A stretch of 33,119 bases of DNA, from positions 1 through 33,119 of the forward strand of contig JAEUJO010000331.1 of the NCBI GenBank assembly GCA_016794615.1. The letters are read 5' to 3'. This DNA is from Pseudonocardia sp. (GTDB lineage: Bacteria; Actinomycetota; Actinomycetes; Mycobacteriales; Pseudonocardiaceae). The notes below the pieces were generated by a model. The model was not told where the DNA came from and ran no database searches. It saw nothing but the letters and a program-made list of their open reading frames with translations. A program made the translations under genes and the position numbers. Positions 1 to 8,350 of the stretch are shown one piece after another. Positions within the stretch are counted from its first letter, which is position 1. Every line of letters begins with the position of its first letter.

Positions 1-24
1 TCGCGGTGCCGCGGCCGCGCTCAC
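1..24 (-). CDS. Possible 5' tip of a divergent gene (partial)
   Basis: On the minus strand a GTG at 24-22 opens a frame that runs off the window after eight codons, so no function can be assigned. Support is indirect: a minus-strand TAGGGT hexamer at 41-36 lies a few bases upstream and would place transcription at about 29, giving a nearly leaderless mRNA. The next rightward gene starts at 156, which fits a divergent pair sharing a short promoter region. It could equally be non-coding. Confidence 0.3.
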
Positions 25-35
25 CCGCCGGCGCC

Positions 36-41
36 ACCCTA
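36..41 (-). promoter_or_regulatory. Putative -10 hexamer TAGGGT for the divergent leftward gene
   Basis: TAGGGT on the minus strand fits the actinobacterial TANNNT -10 pattern and sits 11 nt before a leftward GTG. No convincing -35 is visible. The same hexamer occurs at 19104-19109 in front of the polyprenyl synthase gene. Confidence 0.35.
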
Positions 42-141
42 GAAGAATCCTGAAAAACCGCCGGCCGCGGCCGACGCTGAAGCGTGACCTGTGTCGTGAG
101 GGTTCGAGTCGGCCGTGGGGCCCGGTTCTTCAGCACCCTCC

Positions 142-147
142 TACAAT
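142..147 (+). promoter_or_regulatory. Putative -10 hexamer TACAAT for the DUF3592-like gene
   Basis: TACAAT matches the TANNNT -10 consensus and ends 8 nt before the GTG at 156, so transcription would begin at or just before the start codon (leaderless). The -35 region is not recognisable. Confidence 0.5.
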
Positions 148-155
148 CGGTCCTC

Positions 156-665
156 GTGGCCAGCGCCGACAGCCCGCTCACCGAGCTGGTGGAGACGGTC
201 GCCCCCGCCTTGCGGACGGTGCGCCGGTACGCGGCCGAGATCGTCGTCGGCATCGCCGTCGTCGTGACGGTGCTGGCGGTGCTCGCGTTGGCCGGCGCCG
301 CCGTGGACGACGCGGCGATCGACGCGGACCGGGGGGTCGCGACGGCCGAGGTGCTCGACAGCTCCTTCGCCCGCACGCTGATCCGGTTCCCGAGCGTCAA
401 CGGGCAGTCGGTCGTGCCCGAGCGGGGAGTGCAGTACCCGCGCGGCATCGCGACGGGTGACACGATCGTCGTCGAGTACGCACTGTCCGACCCAGAGCAG
501 GTCCGCGTCGCCGGCCGCAGCGTGGTGGACGGGATCGCGCCGGTGTGCCTGGGCGTCGCCGGGGTCTGGGTGGTACTCGGCCCGCTGGCCGGGTGGCTGC
601 GCCGCAGGAGACCGGGCGATCGCGACCGGGCCGCCGCGCACCCACCGGCTAACCTCGATCCGTGA
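156..665 (+). CDS. DUF3592-like two-TM membrane protein
   Basis: The product is 169 residues. A hydrophobic segment at about residues 29-49 and another at about 128-148 flank a roughly 75-residue region. That region reads as a small beta-rich domain: it mentions a protein-wide modification such as [11 protein letters not shown], then RFPSVNG, then [25 protein letters not shown]. This pattern (A-x-V-L followed by V-x-Y-x3-DP) is typical of DUF3592-like actinobacterial proteins of unknown function. The C-terminus is an Arg/Asp-rich tail. I chose GTG 156 because the longer frame from GTG 84 would place the TACAAT promoter hexamer inside the gene. A gene of similar type precedes the menaquinone genes in Mycobacterium tuberculosis (around Rv0556), from memory. 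Its function is unknown; a link to quinone metabolism is only positional. Confidence 0.65.
   Translation: MASADSPLTELVETVAPALRTVRRYAAEIVVGIAVVVTVLAVLALAGAAVDDAAIDADRGVATAEVLDSSFARTLIRFPSVNGQSVVPERGVQYPRGIATGDTIVVEYALSDPEQVRVAGRSVVDGIAPVCLGVAGVWVVLGPLAGWLRRRRPGDRDRAAAHPPANLDP
650..655 (+). promoter_or_regulatory. Putative -10 hexamer TAACCT upstream of menG
   Basis: TAACCT fits TANNNT and lies inside the last codons of the preceding gene. It would start transcription at 662, exactly on a GTG that opens the 21-codon frame at 662-727. No -35 match is evident. Confidence 0.35.
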
Positions 666-727
666 GCGAGCGAGCCGACCGCGGGTCGGGCGGGCGTGCG
701 TGCGGGTGTGGCCGGGGAGCGCGATGA
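662..727 (+). CDS. Possible leaderless upstream ORF overlapping the menG start
   Basis: A GTG at 662 opens a 21-codon frame that ends with TGA at 725-727, overlapping the menG ATG at 724 as ATGA. It is rich in Arg and Gly and holds two near-adjacent Cys codons (residues 14 and 16, pattern C-G-C). A TAACCT hexamer ends 7 nt before the GTG, the geometry of a leaderless transcript. The frame could translationally couple or attenuate menG. A chance ORF in GC-rich DNA is possible, and menG has its own purine-rich ribosome binding site at 713-718. Confidence 0.3.
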   Translation: MSERADRGSGGRACGCGRGAR

Positions 728-1443
728 GTCGCGCCGACCTCGACAAGGACCCGCACGACGTCGCCGCGATGTTCGACGGCGTCGCGCGCCGCTACGACCT
801 CACCAACACGGTGCTCACCGCCGGGCAGGACCGGCGCTGGCGGGCGCTGACCCGCGCGGCGCTCGACCTGCGTCCCGGCGAGCGGGTGCTGGACCTGGCG
901 GCGGGGACGGCGGTCTCGACGGTCGCGCTCGCGCGCTCGGGCGCCTGGTGCGTGGCCGCGGACTTCTCCCTCGGGATGCTGCGTGCCGGTGCGGGCCGCG
1001 CCGTCCCGAAGGTCGCCGCCGACGCCCTCGCGCTGCCCTTCGCCGACGCCGCGTTCGACGCGGTGACGATCTCGTTCGGCCTGCGCAACGTCGCGGACCC
1101 GGACGCCGCGCTGGCCGAGCTGGCCCGGGTGACCCGTCCCGGCGGCCGGCTGGTGGTCTGCGAGTTCGGCACGCCGGCGTGGGCGCCCTACCGCGCCGCC
1201 TACCACGACGTCGTGTTGAAGCACGCGCTGCCTGCGGTCGCCCGTGCGGTGTCGAGCAACCCCGAGGCGTATCTGTACCTCGCCGAGTCGATCCGCGCCT
1301 GGCCCGCGCAGGCCGCGCTCGCCGCCCGGATCCGGTCGGCGGGCTGGACGGACGTCGCCTGGCGGAACCTCGCAGGCGGAGCCGTCGCCCTGCACCGCGC
1401 GCGCCGCGGCCCGAACGGTGAGGCTCATCGCACGACGGGGTAG
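724..1443 (+). CDS. menG: Demethylmenaquinone methyltransferase (UbiE/MenG)
   Basis: It transfers a methyl group from S-adenosylmethionine to demethylmenaquinol, the last ring-modification step of menaquinone synthesis. The product is 239 residues, close to the actinobacterial family length. The N-terminal block with [12 protein letters not shown] (residues 17-28) and GQDRRW (34-39) is the UbiE signature. Motif I of the SAM site is [11 protein letters not shown] (55-65), followed by AADF (78-81). The central ISFGLRNV (116-123) and RVTRPGG motifs are also diagnostic. The C-terminal [18 protein letters not shown] block is nearly identical to the M. tuberculosis enzyme. The start is ATG 724, preceded by GGGGAG at 713-718. 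It lies 59 nt after the membrane protein gene and 117 nt before menJ, in the same direction. Confidence 0.94.
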   Translation: MSRADLDKDPHDVAAMFDGVARRYDLTNTVLTAGQDRRWRALTRAALDLRPGERVLDLAAGTAVSTVALARSGAWCVAADFSLGMLRAGAGRAVPKVAADALALPFADAAFDAVTISFGLRNVADPDAALAELARVTRPGGRLVVCEFGTPAWAPYRAAYHDVVLKHALPAVARAVSSNPEAYLYLAESIRAWPAQAALAARIRSAGWTDVAWRNLAGGAVALHRARRGPNGEAHRTTG

Positions 1444-1465
1444 CGCAACTGTCGGGGGTGCCGCC

Positions 1466-1471
1466 TACACT
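1466..1471 (+). promoter_or_regulatory. Putative -10 hexamer TACACT of the menJ promoter
   Basis: TACACT fits TANNNT and predicts a start site near 1478, giving an 83-nt leader before the menJ GTG at 1561. The Rex-like operator at 1483-1498 would lie at about +6 to +21, a position suited to repression. No -35 match was found. Confidence 0.5.
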
Positions 1472-1482
1472 CGGCTCCACTT

Positions 1483-1498
1483 CGTGAATCCGTTCACA
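1483..1498 (+). promoter_or_regulatory. Putative Rex operator (ROP) upstream of menJ and nuo
   Basis: The 16-mer CGTGAATCCGTTCACA differs only at its first base from the form TGTGAA-N4-TTCACA recognised by the NADH/NAD+ sensor Rex in Streptomyces. The flanking T (1482) and A (1499) extend the wider TTGTGAA-N4-TTCACAA symmetry. The inverted repeat GTGAA/TTCAC is perfect. It lies just downstream of the predicted menJ start site. Rex controls nuo and cyd operons in Streptomyces, so a site ahead of menJ and nuoA-N is biologically coherent. A second half-site-like CGTGAATCC occurs at 1510-1518. The rex gene itself is not in the window. Confidence 0.7.
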
Positions 1499-1560
1499 AG
1501 GTGCCCGTCCGTGAATCCCACCACCAGAGTTCCACCCCGGAGTCCCGCAAGGAGTCCCCC

Positions 1561-2865
1561 GTGGTCGCCGTCCCCACCACCGGCCGCCGAGCAGAGGCCG
1601 ACGCCGACGTCATCGTGGTCGGTGCCGGCCCCGCAGGTTCGACCGCAGCCACCTACCTGGCCCGCTCGGGCCTGGACGTGCTCCTGCTGGAGAAGTCCAC
1701 CTTCCCGCGCCCGAAGGTCTGCGGAGACGGGTTCACCCCCCGCGGCATCAAGCAGATCATCGACCTCGGCATCGACTGCAGCGAGGAGGCCGGCTGGCTG
1801 CACAACCGTGGCCTGCGCGTCCTCGGCGGCGGGGTCAGCCTGGAGCTGGAGTGGCCGACGCTCGCGTCGTTCCCGAACTTCGGCGCCGTCCGCACCCGGC
1901 AGGACTTCGACGAGTTGCTGGTCCGGCACGCCGAGAAGTCCGGCGCGCGGCTGCACGAAGACACCATGGTCACCGACGCCGTGACCGACGAGCGCACGGG
2001 CCGCGTCGTGGGCGTCCGCGGGCACGTCGGGCGGGGTAGGGAGAAACGCCCGGTCACGTTCCGTGCTCCCCTCACCCTGGCCTGCGACGGCGTGTCGGCC
2101 CGGCTCGCGCTGAGCGTCGGCATCACCAAGCGCGACGACCGGCCGATGGGGGTCGCCGTCCGCCGCTACTACCGCAGCCCGCGGACGCGCGACGACTACC
2201 TGGAGAGCCACCTGGAGCTCTGGGACCGGTCGGACCCGGCGGACCCCAAGCTCCTGCCCGGCTACGGATGGATCTTCGGGATGGGCGACGGCACGTCCAA
2301 CGTCGGCCTCGGCATCCTGTCCACCAGCCGCGCCTACGGGTCCACGGACTACCGGGCGCTGCTGCGCAGCTGGCTGGACGGCACGCCTGAGGAGTGGGGC
2401 TTCCGCGAGGAGAACGCGGAGGGCCCGGTCGGCGGTGCCGCGCTGCCGATGGGGTTCAACCGCACACCGCACTACAGGCCCGGGATGCTGCTGGTGGGCG
2501 ACGCGGGCGGGCTGGTGAACCCGTTCAACGGCGAGGGCATCGCCTACGCGATGGAGTCGGCGGCCATCGCATCGCGGTGCGCGCTCCAGTCGCTGGCGCG
2601 GCGCGGCACGGCCGCGGAGAAGGCGCTGGAGGGCTACCCGGTGGAGCTCCGGCAGGCGCTCGGCGGCTACTACCGCATCGGCAACGCGTTCTCCCGCCTC
2701 ATCGGCAACCCGACGATCATGGGCCTCGCCACCCGGCACGGCCTGCCCCGCCGCACGCTCATGGAGTTCCTGCTGAAGCTGCTGGCGAACCTGTACGACC
2801 CCAAGGACGGTGCGACGAGCGACCGCGTGATCGCCGCGATGGCGCGGCTCGCCCCGAGCGTCTGA
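1561..2865 (+). CDS. menJ: Menaquinone isoprenoid reductase (geranylgeranyl reductase family, MenJ-like)
   Basis: This FAD enzyme is expected to saturate one or more isoprene units of the menaquinone side chain, as M. tuberculosis MenJ (Rv0561c) does. The product is 434 residues. The FAD-binding Rossmann motif is VIVVGAGPAGS (residues 17-27), followed by LLLEKSTFPR and the family motif KVCGDG (52-57). The substrate-side motif LLPGYGWIFGMGDG matches the PxxYxWxF pattern. The second FAD motif is LVGDAGGLVNPFNGEGI in the C-terminal half. I chose GTG 1561, with AAGGAG at 1549-1554 spaced 6 nt; an in-frame GTG at 1501 lacks such a site. The gene lies 157 nt before nuoA in the same direction. Which isoprene unit is reduced cannot be told from sequence; general reduction of geranylgeranyl chains is the alternative role. 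Confidence 0.88.
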   Translation: MVAVPTTGRRAEADADVIVVGAGPAGSTAATYLARSGLDVLLLEKSTFPRPKVCGDGFTPRGIKQIIDLGIDCSEEAGWLHNRGLRVLGGGVSLELEWPTLASFPNFGAVRTRQDFDELLVRHAEKSGARLHEDTMVTDAVTDERTGRVVGVRGHVGRGREKRPVTFRAPLTLACDGVSARLALSVGITKRDDRPMGVAVRRYYRSPRTRDDYLESHLELWDRSDPADPKLLPGYGWIFGMGDGTSNVGLGILSTSRAYGSTDYRALLRSWLDGTPEEWGFREENAEGPVGGAALPMGFNRTPHYRPGMLLVGDAGGLVNPFNGEGIAYAMESAAIASRCALQSLARRGTAAEKALEGYPVELRQALGGYYRIGNAFSRLIGNPTIMGLATRHGLPRRTLMEFLLKLLANLYDPKDGATSDRVIAAMARLAPSV

Positions 2866-2880
2866 CGGTGGGATACCGTC
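2864..2880 (+). terminator. Short hairpin at the menJ stop codon
   Basis: GACGGT-GGGAT-ACCGTC is a perfect 6-bp inverted repeat with a 5-nt loop beginning within the menJ stop codon. No T-run follows, so it is at best a weak or partial terminator between menJ and nuoA, and some read-through is likely. Confidence 0.3.
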
Positions 2881-2938
2881 CTGCCGGGGGTGAACGAAGC
2901 AAGGCCCGCCTGGCTCCGGTCAGGTGGGGGTCGCGATC

Positions 2939-2944
2939 TATGGT
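2939..2944 (+). promoter_or_regulatory. Putative -10 hexamer TATGGT of a nuoA promoter
   Basis: TATGGT fits TANNNT in the 157-nt gap before nuoA and would give a 72-nt leader. It sits in the centre of a small inverted repeat, CGCGA-N7-TCGCG (2932-2948). No -35 match and no second Rex-like site are visible here. Confidence 0.35.
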
Positions 2945-3022
2945 CGCGGCGCCGACCGGATTCCCCGACACCGGGGGACGACACGTAACGGCTCGACCGA
3001 GACTGTGGGGTTTCACGAGGAA

Positions 3023-3385
3023 ATGAGTCCCTACCTTCCGCTGGTGCTGATGGCCGCGCTCGCCGCGGGGTTCGCGCTGTTCTCGGTGACGGCCGCGCCC
3101 TACGTCGGCCCGCACCGCTACAACCGCGCGAAGCTCGATCCCTACGAGTGCGGCATCGAACCGTCCCCGCACCCCGTCGTGGGTGCCGGCCGGATGCCGG
3201 TCGCCTACTACCTCACGGCGATGCTGTTCATCCTGTTCGACATCGAGATGGTCTTCCTCTACCCCTTCGCGGTCACCGCGAATGCGCTGGGCGTGTTCGG
3301 GCTGGTCGAGATCGTGCTGTTCATCGTCACCGTCGGCTTCGCCTACATCTACGTGTGGCGGCGTGGCGGACTGGATTGGAATTAG
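3023..3385 (+). CDS. nuoA: NADH-quinone oxidoreductase subunit A
   Basis: NuoA is a small membrane subunit of Complex I next to the quinone entry site. The product is 120 residues with three membrane segments at about 5-25, 60-82 and 93-112. The conserved loop YECGIEP (residues 41-47) carries the family Cys, and [10 protein letters not shown] (72-81) is the second signature. The end [10 protein letters not shown] is the usual one. I chose ATG 3023 because the first residues ([17 protein letters not shown]) line up with mycobacterial NuoA; a GTG at 3005 would add six residues. GAGG at 3017-3020 is close to the ATG. It opens the 14-gene nuo operon. Confidence 0.95.
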   Translation: MSPYLPLVLMAALAAGFALFSVTAAPYVGPHRYNRAKLDPYECGIEPSPHPVVGAGRMPVAYYLTAMLFILFDIEMVFLYPFAVTANALGVFGLVEIVLFIVTVGFAYIYVWRRGGLDWN

Positions 3386-3389
3386 GGAC

Positions 3390-4016
3390 ATGGGCCTCGA
3401 AGAGCACCTGCCCAGCGGCGTTCTGTTGACCAGCGTCGAGAAGCTGGTCAACTGGACGCGCAAGTCGTCGCTGTGGCCCGCCACGTTCGGCCTGGCGTGC
3501 TGCGCGATCGAGATGATGACCACCGGAGCCCCGCGCTACGACCTCGCCCGCTTCGGGATGGAGGTGTTCCGGGCCTCGCCCCGGCAGGCGGACCTGATGA
3601 TCGTGGCCGGCCGGGTGAGCAACAAGATGGCCCCGGTGCTGCGCCAGATCTACGACCAGATGCCCGAGCCGCGCTGGGTGCTCGCGATGGGCGTGTGCGC
3701 CAGCTCCGGTGGGATGTTCAACAACTACGCGATCGTGCAGGGCGTGGACCACGTCGTGCCCGTCGACATGTACCTGCCCGGCTGCCCACCGCGCCCCGAG
3801 ATGCTCATGGATGCGATCCTCAAGATCCACGCCAAGATCATGGACGAGCCGCTGGGCAGGAAGCGGGCCGCCGAGCTCGCGGAGTCCGGACACAGGACGG
3901 AGCTGGTCCCGTCGTCGATCAAGTTCGCCCCGAAGGGCAAGCGGTACGAGCGGGAGACGCAGCTGGGCGTCCTGAACGAGATCCGAGAGCGTGCGGAACG
4001 GGGGAAGACGCGATGA
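3390..4016 (+). CDS. nuoB: NADH-quinone oxidoreductase subunit B
   Basis: NuoB holds the N2 [4Fe-4S] cluster, which passes electrons to the quinone at the junction of the peripheral and membrane arms. The product is 208 residues. The N2 ligands are visible: tandem C37-C38 (GLACCAIE), C103 (GVCASSGG) and C132 in PGCPPRPE. The segment [15 protein letters not shown] is strongly conserved. A charged C-terminal tail of about 50 residues is typical of actinobacterial NuoB. ATG 3390 lies 4 nt after the nuoA stop; the AGGG of the ribosome binding site overlaps that stop. It ends in an ATGA overlap with nuoC. Confidence 0.96.
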   Translation: MGLEEHLPSGVLLTSVEKLVNWTRKSSLWPATFGLACCAIEMMTTGAPRYDLARFGMEVFRASPRQADLMIVAGRVSNKMAPVLRQIYDQMPEPRWVLAMGVCASSGGMFNNYAIVQGVDHVVPVDMYLPGCPPRPEMLMDAILKIHAKIMDEPLGRKRAAELAESGHRTELVPSSIKFAPKGKRYERETQLGVLNEIRERAERGKTR

Positions 4017-4840
4017 GCGACGAGAACGCCCGGGGCACGAGCAAGGAGAACGCCGAGCCCACCGGCGGCGCGCATTCGTCGGCCCAGCGCAGCGGCCCGG
4101 ACCAGGCTGCGCTTGATCAGAGGGGTGAGGTCGAGCGGCGCGGGGACCCGCTCGGGTCGGGCACCGGCCCGGAGGGCGGCACCCGGCAGGCCGCGACCCG
4201 CCCGCGCCACGGCATGTTCGGCGTGGCCGGCACCGGCGACACCTCGGGGTTCGGCGGGCTGGAGCTGCCCGGCCACGTCCCCGCACCGGCGGAGCGCCCC
4301 TACGGCGGCTGGTTCGACGCATTCGTCGACGAGCTGGGTGCCGCGCTGGCCGAGCGCGGTGCCGAGGGCGCGGTCCAGCAGGTCACGATCGACCGCGGCG
4401 AGATCACCCTCTACGTCGCTCCCGAACGCCTGCCCGACCTGTGTCGCACACTGCGCGACGACGAGGCGCTGCGGTTCGAGTTCTGCGCGTCGGTCTCGGG
4501 CGTCGACTACGGTGCGGACGTCGCGCACCGCCTGCACGTCGTCTACCACCTGCTGTCGATGACCTACCGGCGCCGGATCCGCTTGGAGGTCGCCGTGGAC
4601 GTCGACGACGCGCACGTGCCCAGCGTCGTGGAGATCTACCCGACGGCCGACTGGCACGAGCGCGAGACCTGGGACATGTTCGGGGTGGTCTTCGACGGCC
4701 ACCCGGCACTGACCCGGATCCTCATGCCGGACGACTGGGACGGTCACCCGCAGCGCAAGGACTACCCGCTCGGCGGCATCCCCGTCGAGTACAAGGGCGC
4801 GCAGATACCTCCCCCTGACCAGAGGCGGGCGTACTCATGA
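4013..4840 (+). CDS. nuoC: NADH-quinone oxidoreductase subunit C
   Basis: NuoC is the 30-kDa peripheral-arm subunit that packs against NuoD and NuoB. The product is 275 residues. The conserved domain spans about 97-262, with the signature [17 protein letters not shown] (215-231) and the RKDYPLGG segment (248-255). Residues 1-90 are a hydrophilic, low-complexity extension rich in Gly, Glu, Ser and Arg, absent from E. coli but usual, with variable length, in actinobacteria. Unlike E. coli, nuoC and nuoD are separate genes. The start is the ATG of the ATGA overlap with nuoB; a later internal start would remove only the disordered extension. Confidence 0.95.
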   Translation: MSDENARGTSKENAEPTGGAHSSAQRSGPDQAALDQRGEVERRGDPLGSGTGPEGGTRQAATRPRHGMFGVAGTGDTSGFGGLELPGHVPAPAERPYGGWFDAFVDELGAALAERGAEGAVQQVTIDRGEITLYVAPERLPDLCRTLRDDEALRFEFCASVSGVDYGADVAHRLHVVYHLLSMTYRRRIRLEVAVDVDDAHVPSVVEIYPTADWHERETWDMFGVVFDGHPALTRILMPDDWDGHPQRKDYPLGGIPVEYKGAQIPPPDQRRAYS

Positions 4841-6186
4841 CGGAGATCCGTACCGACCCCGCGCGCGACGACGCACGCCCTGCGGAGGAGCGCATCACCA
4901 CCGAGGGCCCCGTCTACACGGTCACCGGCGGCGATTGGGACACGTTCCTCGACGGCGTGGATTCCGACGAGCACGACGACCGGATCGTCATCAACATGGG
5001 CCCGCAGCACCCGTCGACGCACGGCGTGCTGCGGCTCGTGCTGGAGCTGGAGGGCGAGACCGTCACCCAGGCCCGCTCGGTGATCGGCTACCTGCACACC
5101 GGCATCGAGAAGACCTGCGAGTACCGCACCTGGACCCAGGGCGTCACCTTCGTGACGCGCATGGACTACCTCGCGCCGCTGTTCAACGAGGCCGCGTACT
5201 GCCTGGGCGTCGAGAAGCTGCTCGGCGTGGAGGCCCCGCGCCGAGCGCAGGTCGCCCGGGTCCTGCTCATGGAGCTCAACCGGATCGGCTCGCACCTGGT
5301 GTGCCTGGCCACGGGCGGCATGGAGCTGGGCGCGCTCACCGGGATGACGGCCGGGTTCCGTGAGCGCGAGGACGTGCTGCACCTGCTCGAGTTCCTGACG
5401 GGCCTGCGGATGAACCACGCGTTCATCCGGCCCGGCGGGCTGGCGCAGGACTTCCCCGAGGGCTGGGCCGAGAAGGTCACCGACGTCGTCGCGCTGATGC
5501 GCTCGCGGCTGCCGGACTACGACAATCTGCTCACCGGCCAGCCGATCTGGCGCAACCGGCTCGAGGGCGTCGGCTACCTGCCGCTCGACGGCTGCCTCGC
5601 GCTCGGCGCCAGCGGCCCCATCCTGCGCAGCGCCGGCATCCCGTGGGACCTGCGCAAGGTCGAGCCGTACTGCGGCTACGAGGAGTACGACTTCGAGGTC
5701 CCGACGGCGACGGAGGCGGACTGCTTCGCGCGCTACCGCCTGCGGCTCGCGGAGATACACGAGTCGCTCAAGATCGTCGAACAGGCCGTGGCGAAGATGG
5801 AGCCCGGTCCGGTGATGGTCGCGGACCGCAAGATCGCCTGGCCCGCGCAGCTGTCGGTGGGCAGCGACGGCATGGGCAACTCCCTCGAGCACGTCCGCAA
5901 GATCATGGGGCAGTCGATGGAGTCCCTGATCCACCACTTCAAGCTGGTTACCGAGGGCTTCGCGGTGCCGGCGGGCCAGGTGTACTCCACGGTCGAGTCG
6001 CCACGCGGCGAGCTGGGCTACCACATGGTCTCCGACGGTGGCACCCGCCCGCTGCGTGTGCACGTCCGCGAGCCCAGCTTCGTGAACCTGCAGATGATGC
6101 CGGCGATGAGCGAGGGCAGCATGGTCGCCGACGTCATCGCCGCCGTCGCGAGCATCGACCCCGTCATGGGAGGTGTGGACCGGTGA
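4837..6186 (+). CDS. nuoD: NADH-quinone oxidoreductase subunit D
   Basis: NuoD is the 49-kDa subunit, related to the large subunit of NiFe hydrogenases, and forms the quinone-binding cavity with NuoB. The product is 449 residues. [13 protein letters not shown] (54-66) contains the quinone-site loop His (H58, H62). LHTGIEKT (86-93) is the family signature, and Y111 in MDYLAP corresponds to the conserved quinone-headgroup Tyr. NiFe cysteine ligands are absent, as in all NuoD. The C-terminus carries [10 protein letters not shown] and the final MGGVDR. It starts inside an ATGA overlap with nuoC and overlaps nuoE through GTGA. Confidence 0.97.
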   Translation: MTEIRTDPARDDARPAEERITTEGPVYTVTGGDWDTFLDGVDSDEHDDRIVINMGPQHPSTHGVLRLVLELEGETVTQARSVIGYLHTGIEKTCEYRTWTQGVTFVTRMDYLAPLFNEAAYCLGVEKLLGVEAPRRAQVARVLLMELNRIGSHLVCLATGGMELGALTGMTAGFREREDVLHLLEFLTGLRMNHAFIRPGGLAQDFPEGWAEKVTDVVALMRSRLPDYDNLLTGQPIWRNRLEGVGYLPLDGCLALGASGPILRSAGIPWDLRKVEPYCGYEEYDFEVPTATEADCFARYRLRLAEIHESLKIVEQAVAKMEPGPVMVADRKIAWPAQLSVGSDGMGNSLEHVRKIMGQSMESLIHHFKLVTEGFAVPAGQVYSTVESPRGELGYHMVSDGGTRPLRVHVREPSFVNLQMMPAMSEGSMVADVIAAVASIDPVMGGVDR

Positions 6187-6989
6187 CAGCGCCCGAAGGG
6201 CAGCCGGAGAGCGTCGGGAACGGCAATGACCAGTTCCCGGACGAGGTCGAGTGGGAACCGGCGGTACCCGAGCAGTCGCCGCTCACCCCCGTCTTCGACG
6301 AGGCCACGCGGCAGCGCACCGTGGAGATCATCGCCCGCTATCCGCAGTCGCGGTCGGCGCTGCTGCCGCTCCTGCACCTCGTGCAGTCGGTCGAGGGATA
6401 CGTCAGCCAGGACGGCATCCGCTACTGCGCCGAGGTGCTGGAGCTGACCACCGCCGAGGTCTCGGCCGTCGCGACCTTCTACACGATGTACAAGCGCACC
6501 CCCTGCGGCGAGCACCTGGTGAGCGTCTGCACGAACACGCTGTGCGCGGCGCTGGGCGGCGACGAGATCTACCGGACGCTGTCACGCAGGCTCGGGGTGG
6601 GCCACGAGGAGACCGCGGGCGAGCCCGGCACTCCCGGGTCGATCACGCTGGAGCACGCCGAGTGCCTGGCGGCCTGCGACCTGGCCCCGGTGCTGCAGGT
6701 CAACTACGAGTACTTCGACAACCAGACGGTCGAGTCGGCCCAGGCGCTGGTCGAGGCGCTGCAGCGCGGCGAGCGTCCGCTGCCGACCCGCGGCGCCGCG
6801 CTCACGGACCTCAAGACCGTCGAGATGGAGCTGGCCGGGATCTTCCCGGACCTCGCCGGGGCCGTGGCCGGGAACTCGGCGGCGCCGGAGACCTTGCGCG
6901 GTGCGCAGCTCGCGGCCGAGCGCCACTGGGTCGCGCCTGCGATGCCGGACATGCCACCCGCACTGCCGGACCTGCCGGAGAAACGATGA
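6183..6989 (+). CDS. nuoE: NADH-quinone oxidoreductase subunit E
   Basis: NuoE binds the N1a [2Fe-2S] cluster beside the FMN in the NADH-oxidising tip. The product is 268 residues. The thioredoxin-like domain spans about 35-200, with ligands C116 and C121 (VCTNTLC) and C161 and C165 (ECLAAC), the expected C-x4-C and C-x3-C pairs. Residues 1-35 are an acidic extension, and about 205-268 form a Pro/Ala-rich tail ending in repeated [11 protein letters not shown]. Both are common in actinobacteria. The start is the GTG of a GTGA overlap with nuoD; nuoF follows through ATGA. Confidence 0.95.
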   Translation: MTAPEGQPESVGNGNDQFPDEVEWEPAVPEQSPLTPVFDEATRQRTVEIIARYPQSRSALLPLLHLVQSVEGYVSQDGIRYCAEVLELTTAEVSAVATFYTMYKRTPCGEHLVSVCTNTLCAALGGDEIYRTLSRRLGVGHEETAGEPGTPGSITLEHAECLAACDLAPVLQVNYEYFDNQTVESAQALVEALQRGERPLPTRGAALTDLKTVEMELAGIFPDLAGAVAGNSAAPETLRGAQLAAERHWVAPAMPDMPPALPDLPEKR

Positions 6990-8350
6990 CCAACAGCGAC
7001 CGATCCGGACTCGACACGTCCACCCCGGACCCGATCACGCCGGTCCTCACCCGGCGCTGGCTCAGCCCGCGCGCGTGGGACATCGACGTGTACGAGCAGC
7101 TGGAGGGCTACGCCGCGCTGCGGTACGCGCTCACCGGCCACCCGGACCAGCTGATCGAGCTGGTCAAGGCGTCGGGCCTGCGGGGACGCGGCGGCGCGGG
7201 CTTCCCGACGGGCATGAAGTGGGGCTTCATCCCGCAGGGGCCCACAGGAGCGGGTGCCAAGCCCAAGTACCTCGTCGTGAACGCGGACGAGGGCGAGCCC
7301 GGCACCTGCAAGGACATCCCGACGATGATGGCGGACCCGCACTCGCTCATCGAGGGCTGCATCATCACCTGCTACGCGATCCGCGCGAACTTCTGCGCGA
7401 TCTACATCCGCGGGGAGGCGCTGCACCCGTTGCGGCGCGTCCGCTACGCCGTCGAGCAGGCGTACGCGAAGGGTTACCTGGGCCGCGACATCCTCGGCTC
7501 CGGGTTCGACCTGGACATCGTCGTGCACGCCGGTGCCGGTGCCTACATCTGCGGTGAGGAGACCGCGCTGCTCGACTCGCTGGAGGGCCGGCGTGGGCAG
7601 CCGCGGCTCAAGCCGCCGTTCCCGGCCACGTCGGGTCTCTACGCCTCGCCCACGGTGGTCAACAACGTCGAGACGATCGCCTCGGTCCCGGCCATCGTGC
7701 AGGGCGGCAGCTCGTGGTTCCGCACGATGGGCCAGGAGAAGAGCCCGGGACCGAAGATCTACTCGCTGTCCGGGCACGTCACGCGTCCCGGGCAGTACGA
7801 GGCCCCGATGGGTACCACGCTGCGCGCGCTGCTGGAGCTGGCGGGCGGGATGAAGGACGGGATCCCGCTCAAGTTCTGGACGCCCGGCGGGTCGTCGACA
7901 CCGCTGTTCACCGCCGAGCACCTCGACGTCCCGCTCGACTTCGAGGGCGCGGCGACTGCGGGGTCGATGCTCGGCACCACCGCACTTCAGATCTTCAACG
8001 AGACGGTGTCGGTGCCGTGGGCGGTCATGAAGTGGACCGAGTTCTACAAGCACGAGAGCTGCGGCAAGTGCACCCCGTGTCGGGAGGGCACCTACTGGCT
8101 GCTGCAGATCCTCGAGCGGATGCTGCACAAGCAGGGCACGCCCGCAGATATCGAGACTCTGCTCGACGTCTGCGACAACGTCCTCGGCCGCGCGTTCTGC
8201 GCGCTCGGTGACGGCGCGACCAGCCCGATCACCAGCGGGATCAAGTACTTCCGCCAGGAGTTCCTCGATCTGTGCACCGCGCAGCCCTCCGGAGGAGTCG
8301 ACACCGCGGCGCACGACCAGCTGCCCGAACTGACCGGAGCGTCGGCATGA
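6986..8350 (+). CDS. nuoF: NADH-quinone oxidoreductase subunit F
   Basis: NuoF oxidises NADH and passes electrons from FMN to the N3 cluster. The product is 454 residues. The FMN site is [10 protein letters not shown] (67-76), followed by NADEGEPGT (99-107). The NADH/FMN region [14 protein letters not shown] is at 182-195. N3 [4Fe-4S] ligands are C359, C362 and C365 ([12 protein letters not shown]) with C405 in [10 protein letters not shown]. All key motifs are intact, which shows a real NADH-dependent Complex I rather than an F420H2-type or ferredoxin-type variant. It starts in an ATGA overlap with nuoE and overlaps nuoG the same way. Confidence 0.97.
   Translation: MTNSDRSGLDTSTPDPITPVLTRRWLSPRAWDIDVYEQLEGYAALRYALTGHPDQLIELVKASGLRGRGGAGFPTGMKWGFIPQGPTGAGAKPKYLVVNADEGEPGTCKDIPTMMADPHSLIEGCIITCYAIRANFCAIYIRGEALHPLRRVRYAVEQAYAKGYLGRDILGSGFDLDIVVHAGAGAYICGEETALLDSLEGRRGQPRLKPPFPATSGLYASPTVVNNVETIASVPAIVQGGSSWFRTMGQEKSPGPKIYSLSGHVTRPGQYEAPMGTTLRALLELAGGMKDGIPLKFWTPGGSSTPLFTAEHLDVPLDFEGAATAGSMLGTTALQIFNETVSVPWAVMKWTEFYKHESCGKCTPCREGTYWLLQILERMLHKQGTPADIETLLDVCDNVLGRAFCALGDGATSPITSGIKYFRQEFLDLCTAQPSGGVDTAAHDQLPELTGASA

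Noticed and set aside
84..155. Upstream GTG 84 as the start of the DUF3592-like gene
   Set aside because: It would put the TACAAT -10 hexamer inside the coding region and add a non-conserved Arg-rich stretch. GTG 156 fits the promoter.
3004..3018. TGTGGGGTTTCAC before nuoA as a second Rex site
   Set aside because: The half-sites are two bases too close and the left arm lacks GAA; it does not fit TGTGAA-N4-TTCACA.
4013..4280. The low-complexity NuoC N-terminus as a separate small gene or mis-start
   Set aside because: It is in frame, begins in the ATGA overlap with nuoB, and variable hydrophilic extensions are usual for actinobacterial NuoC.
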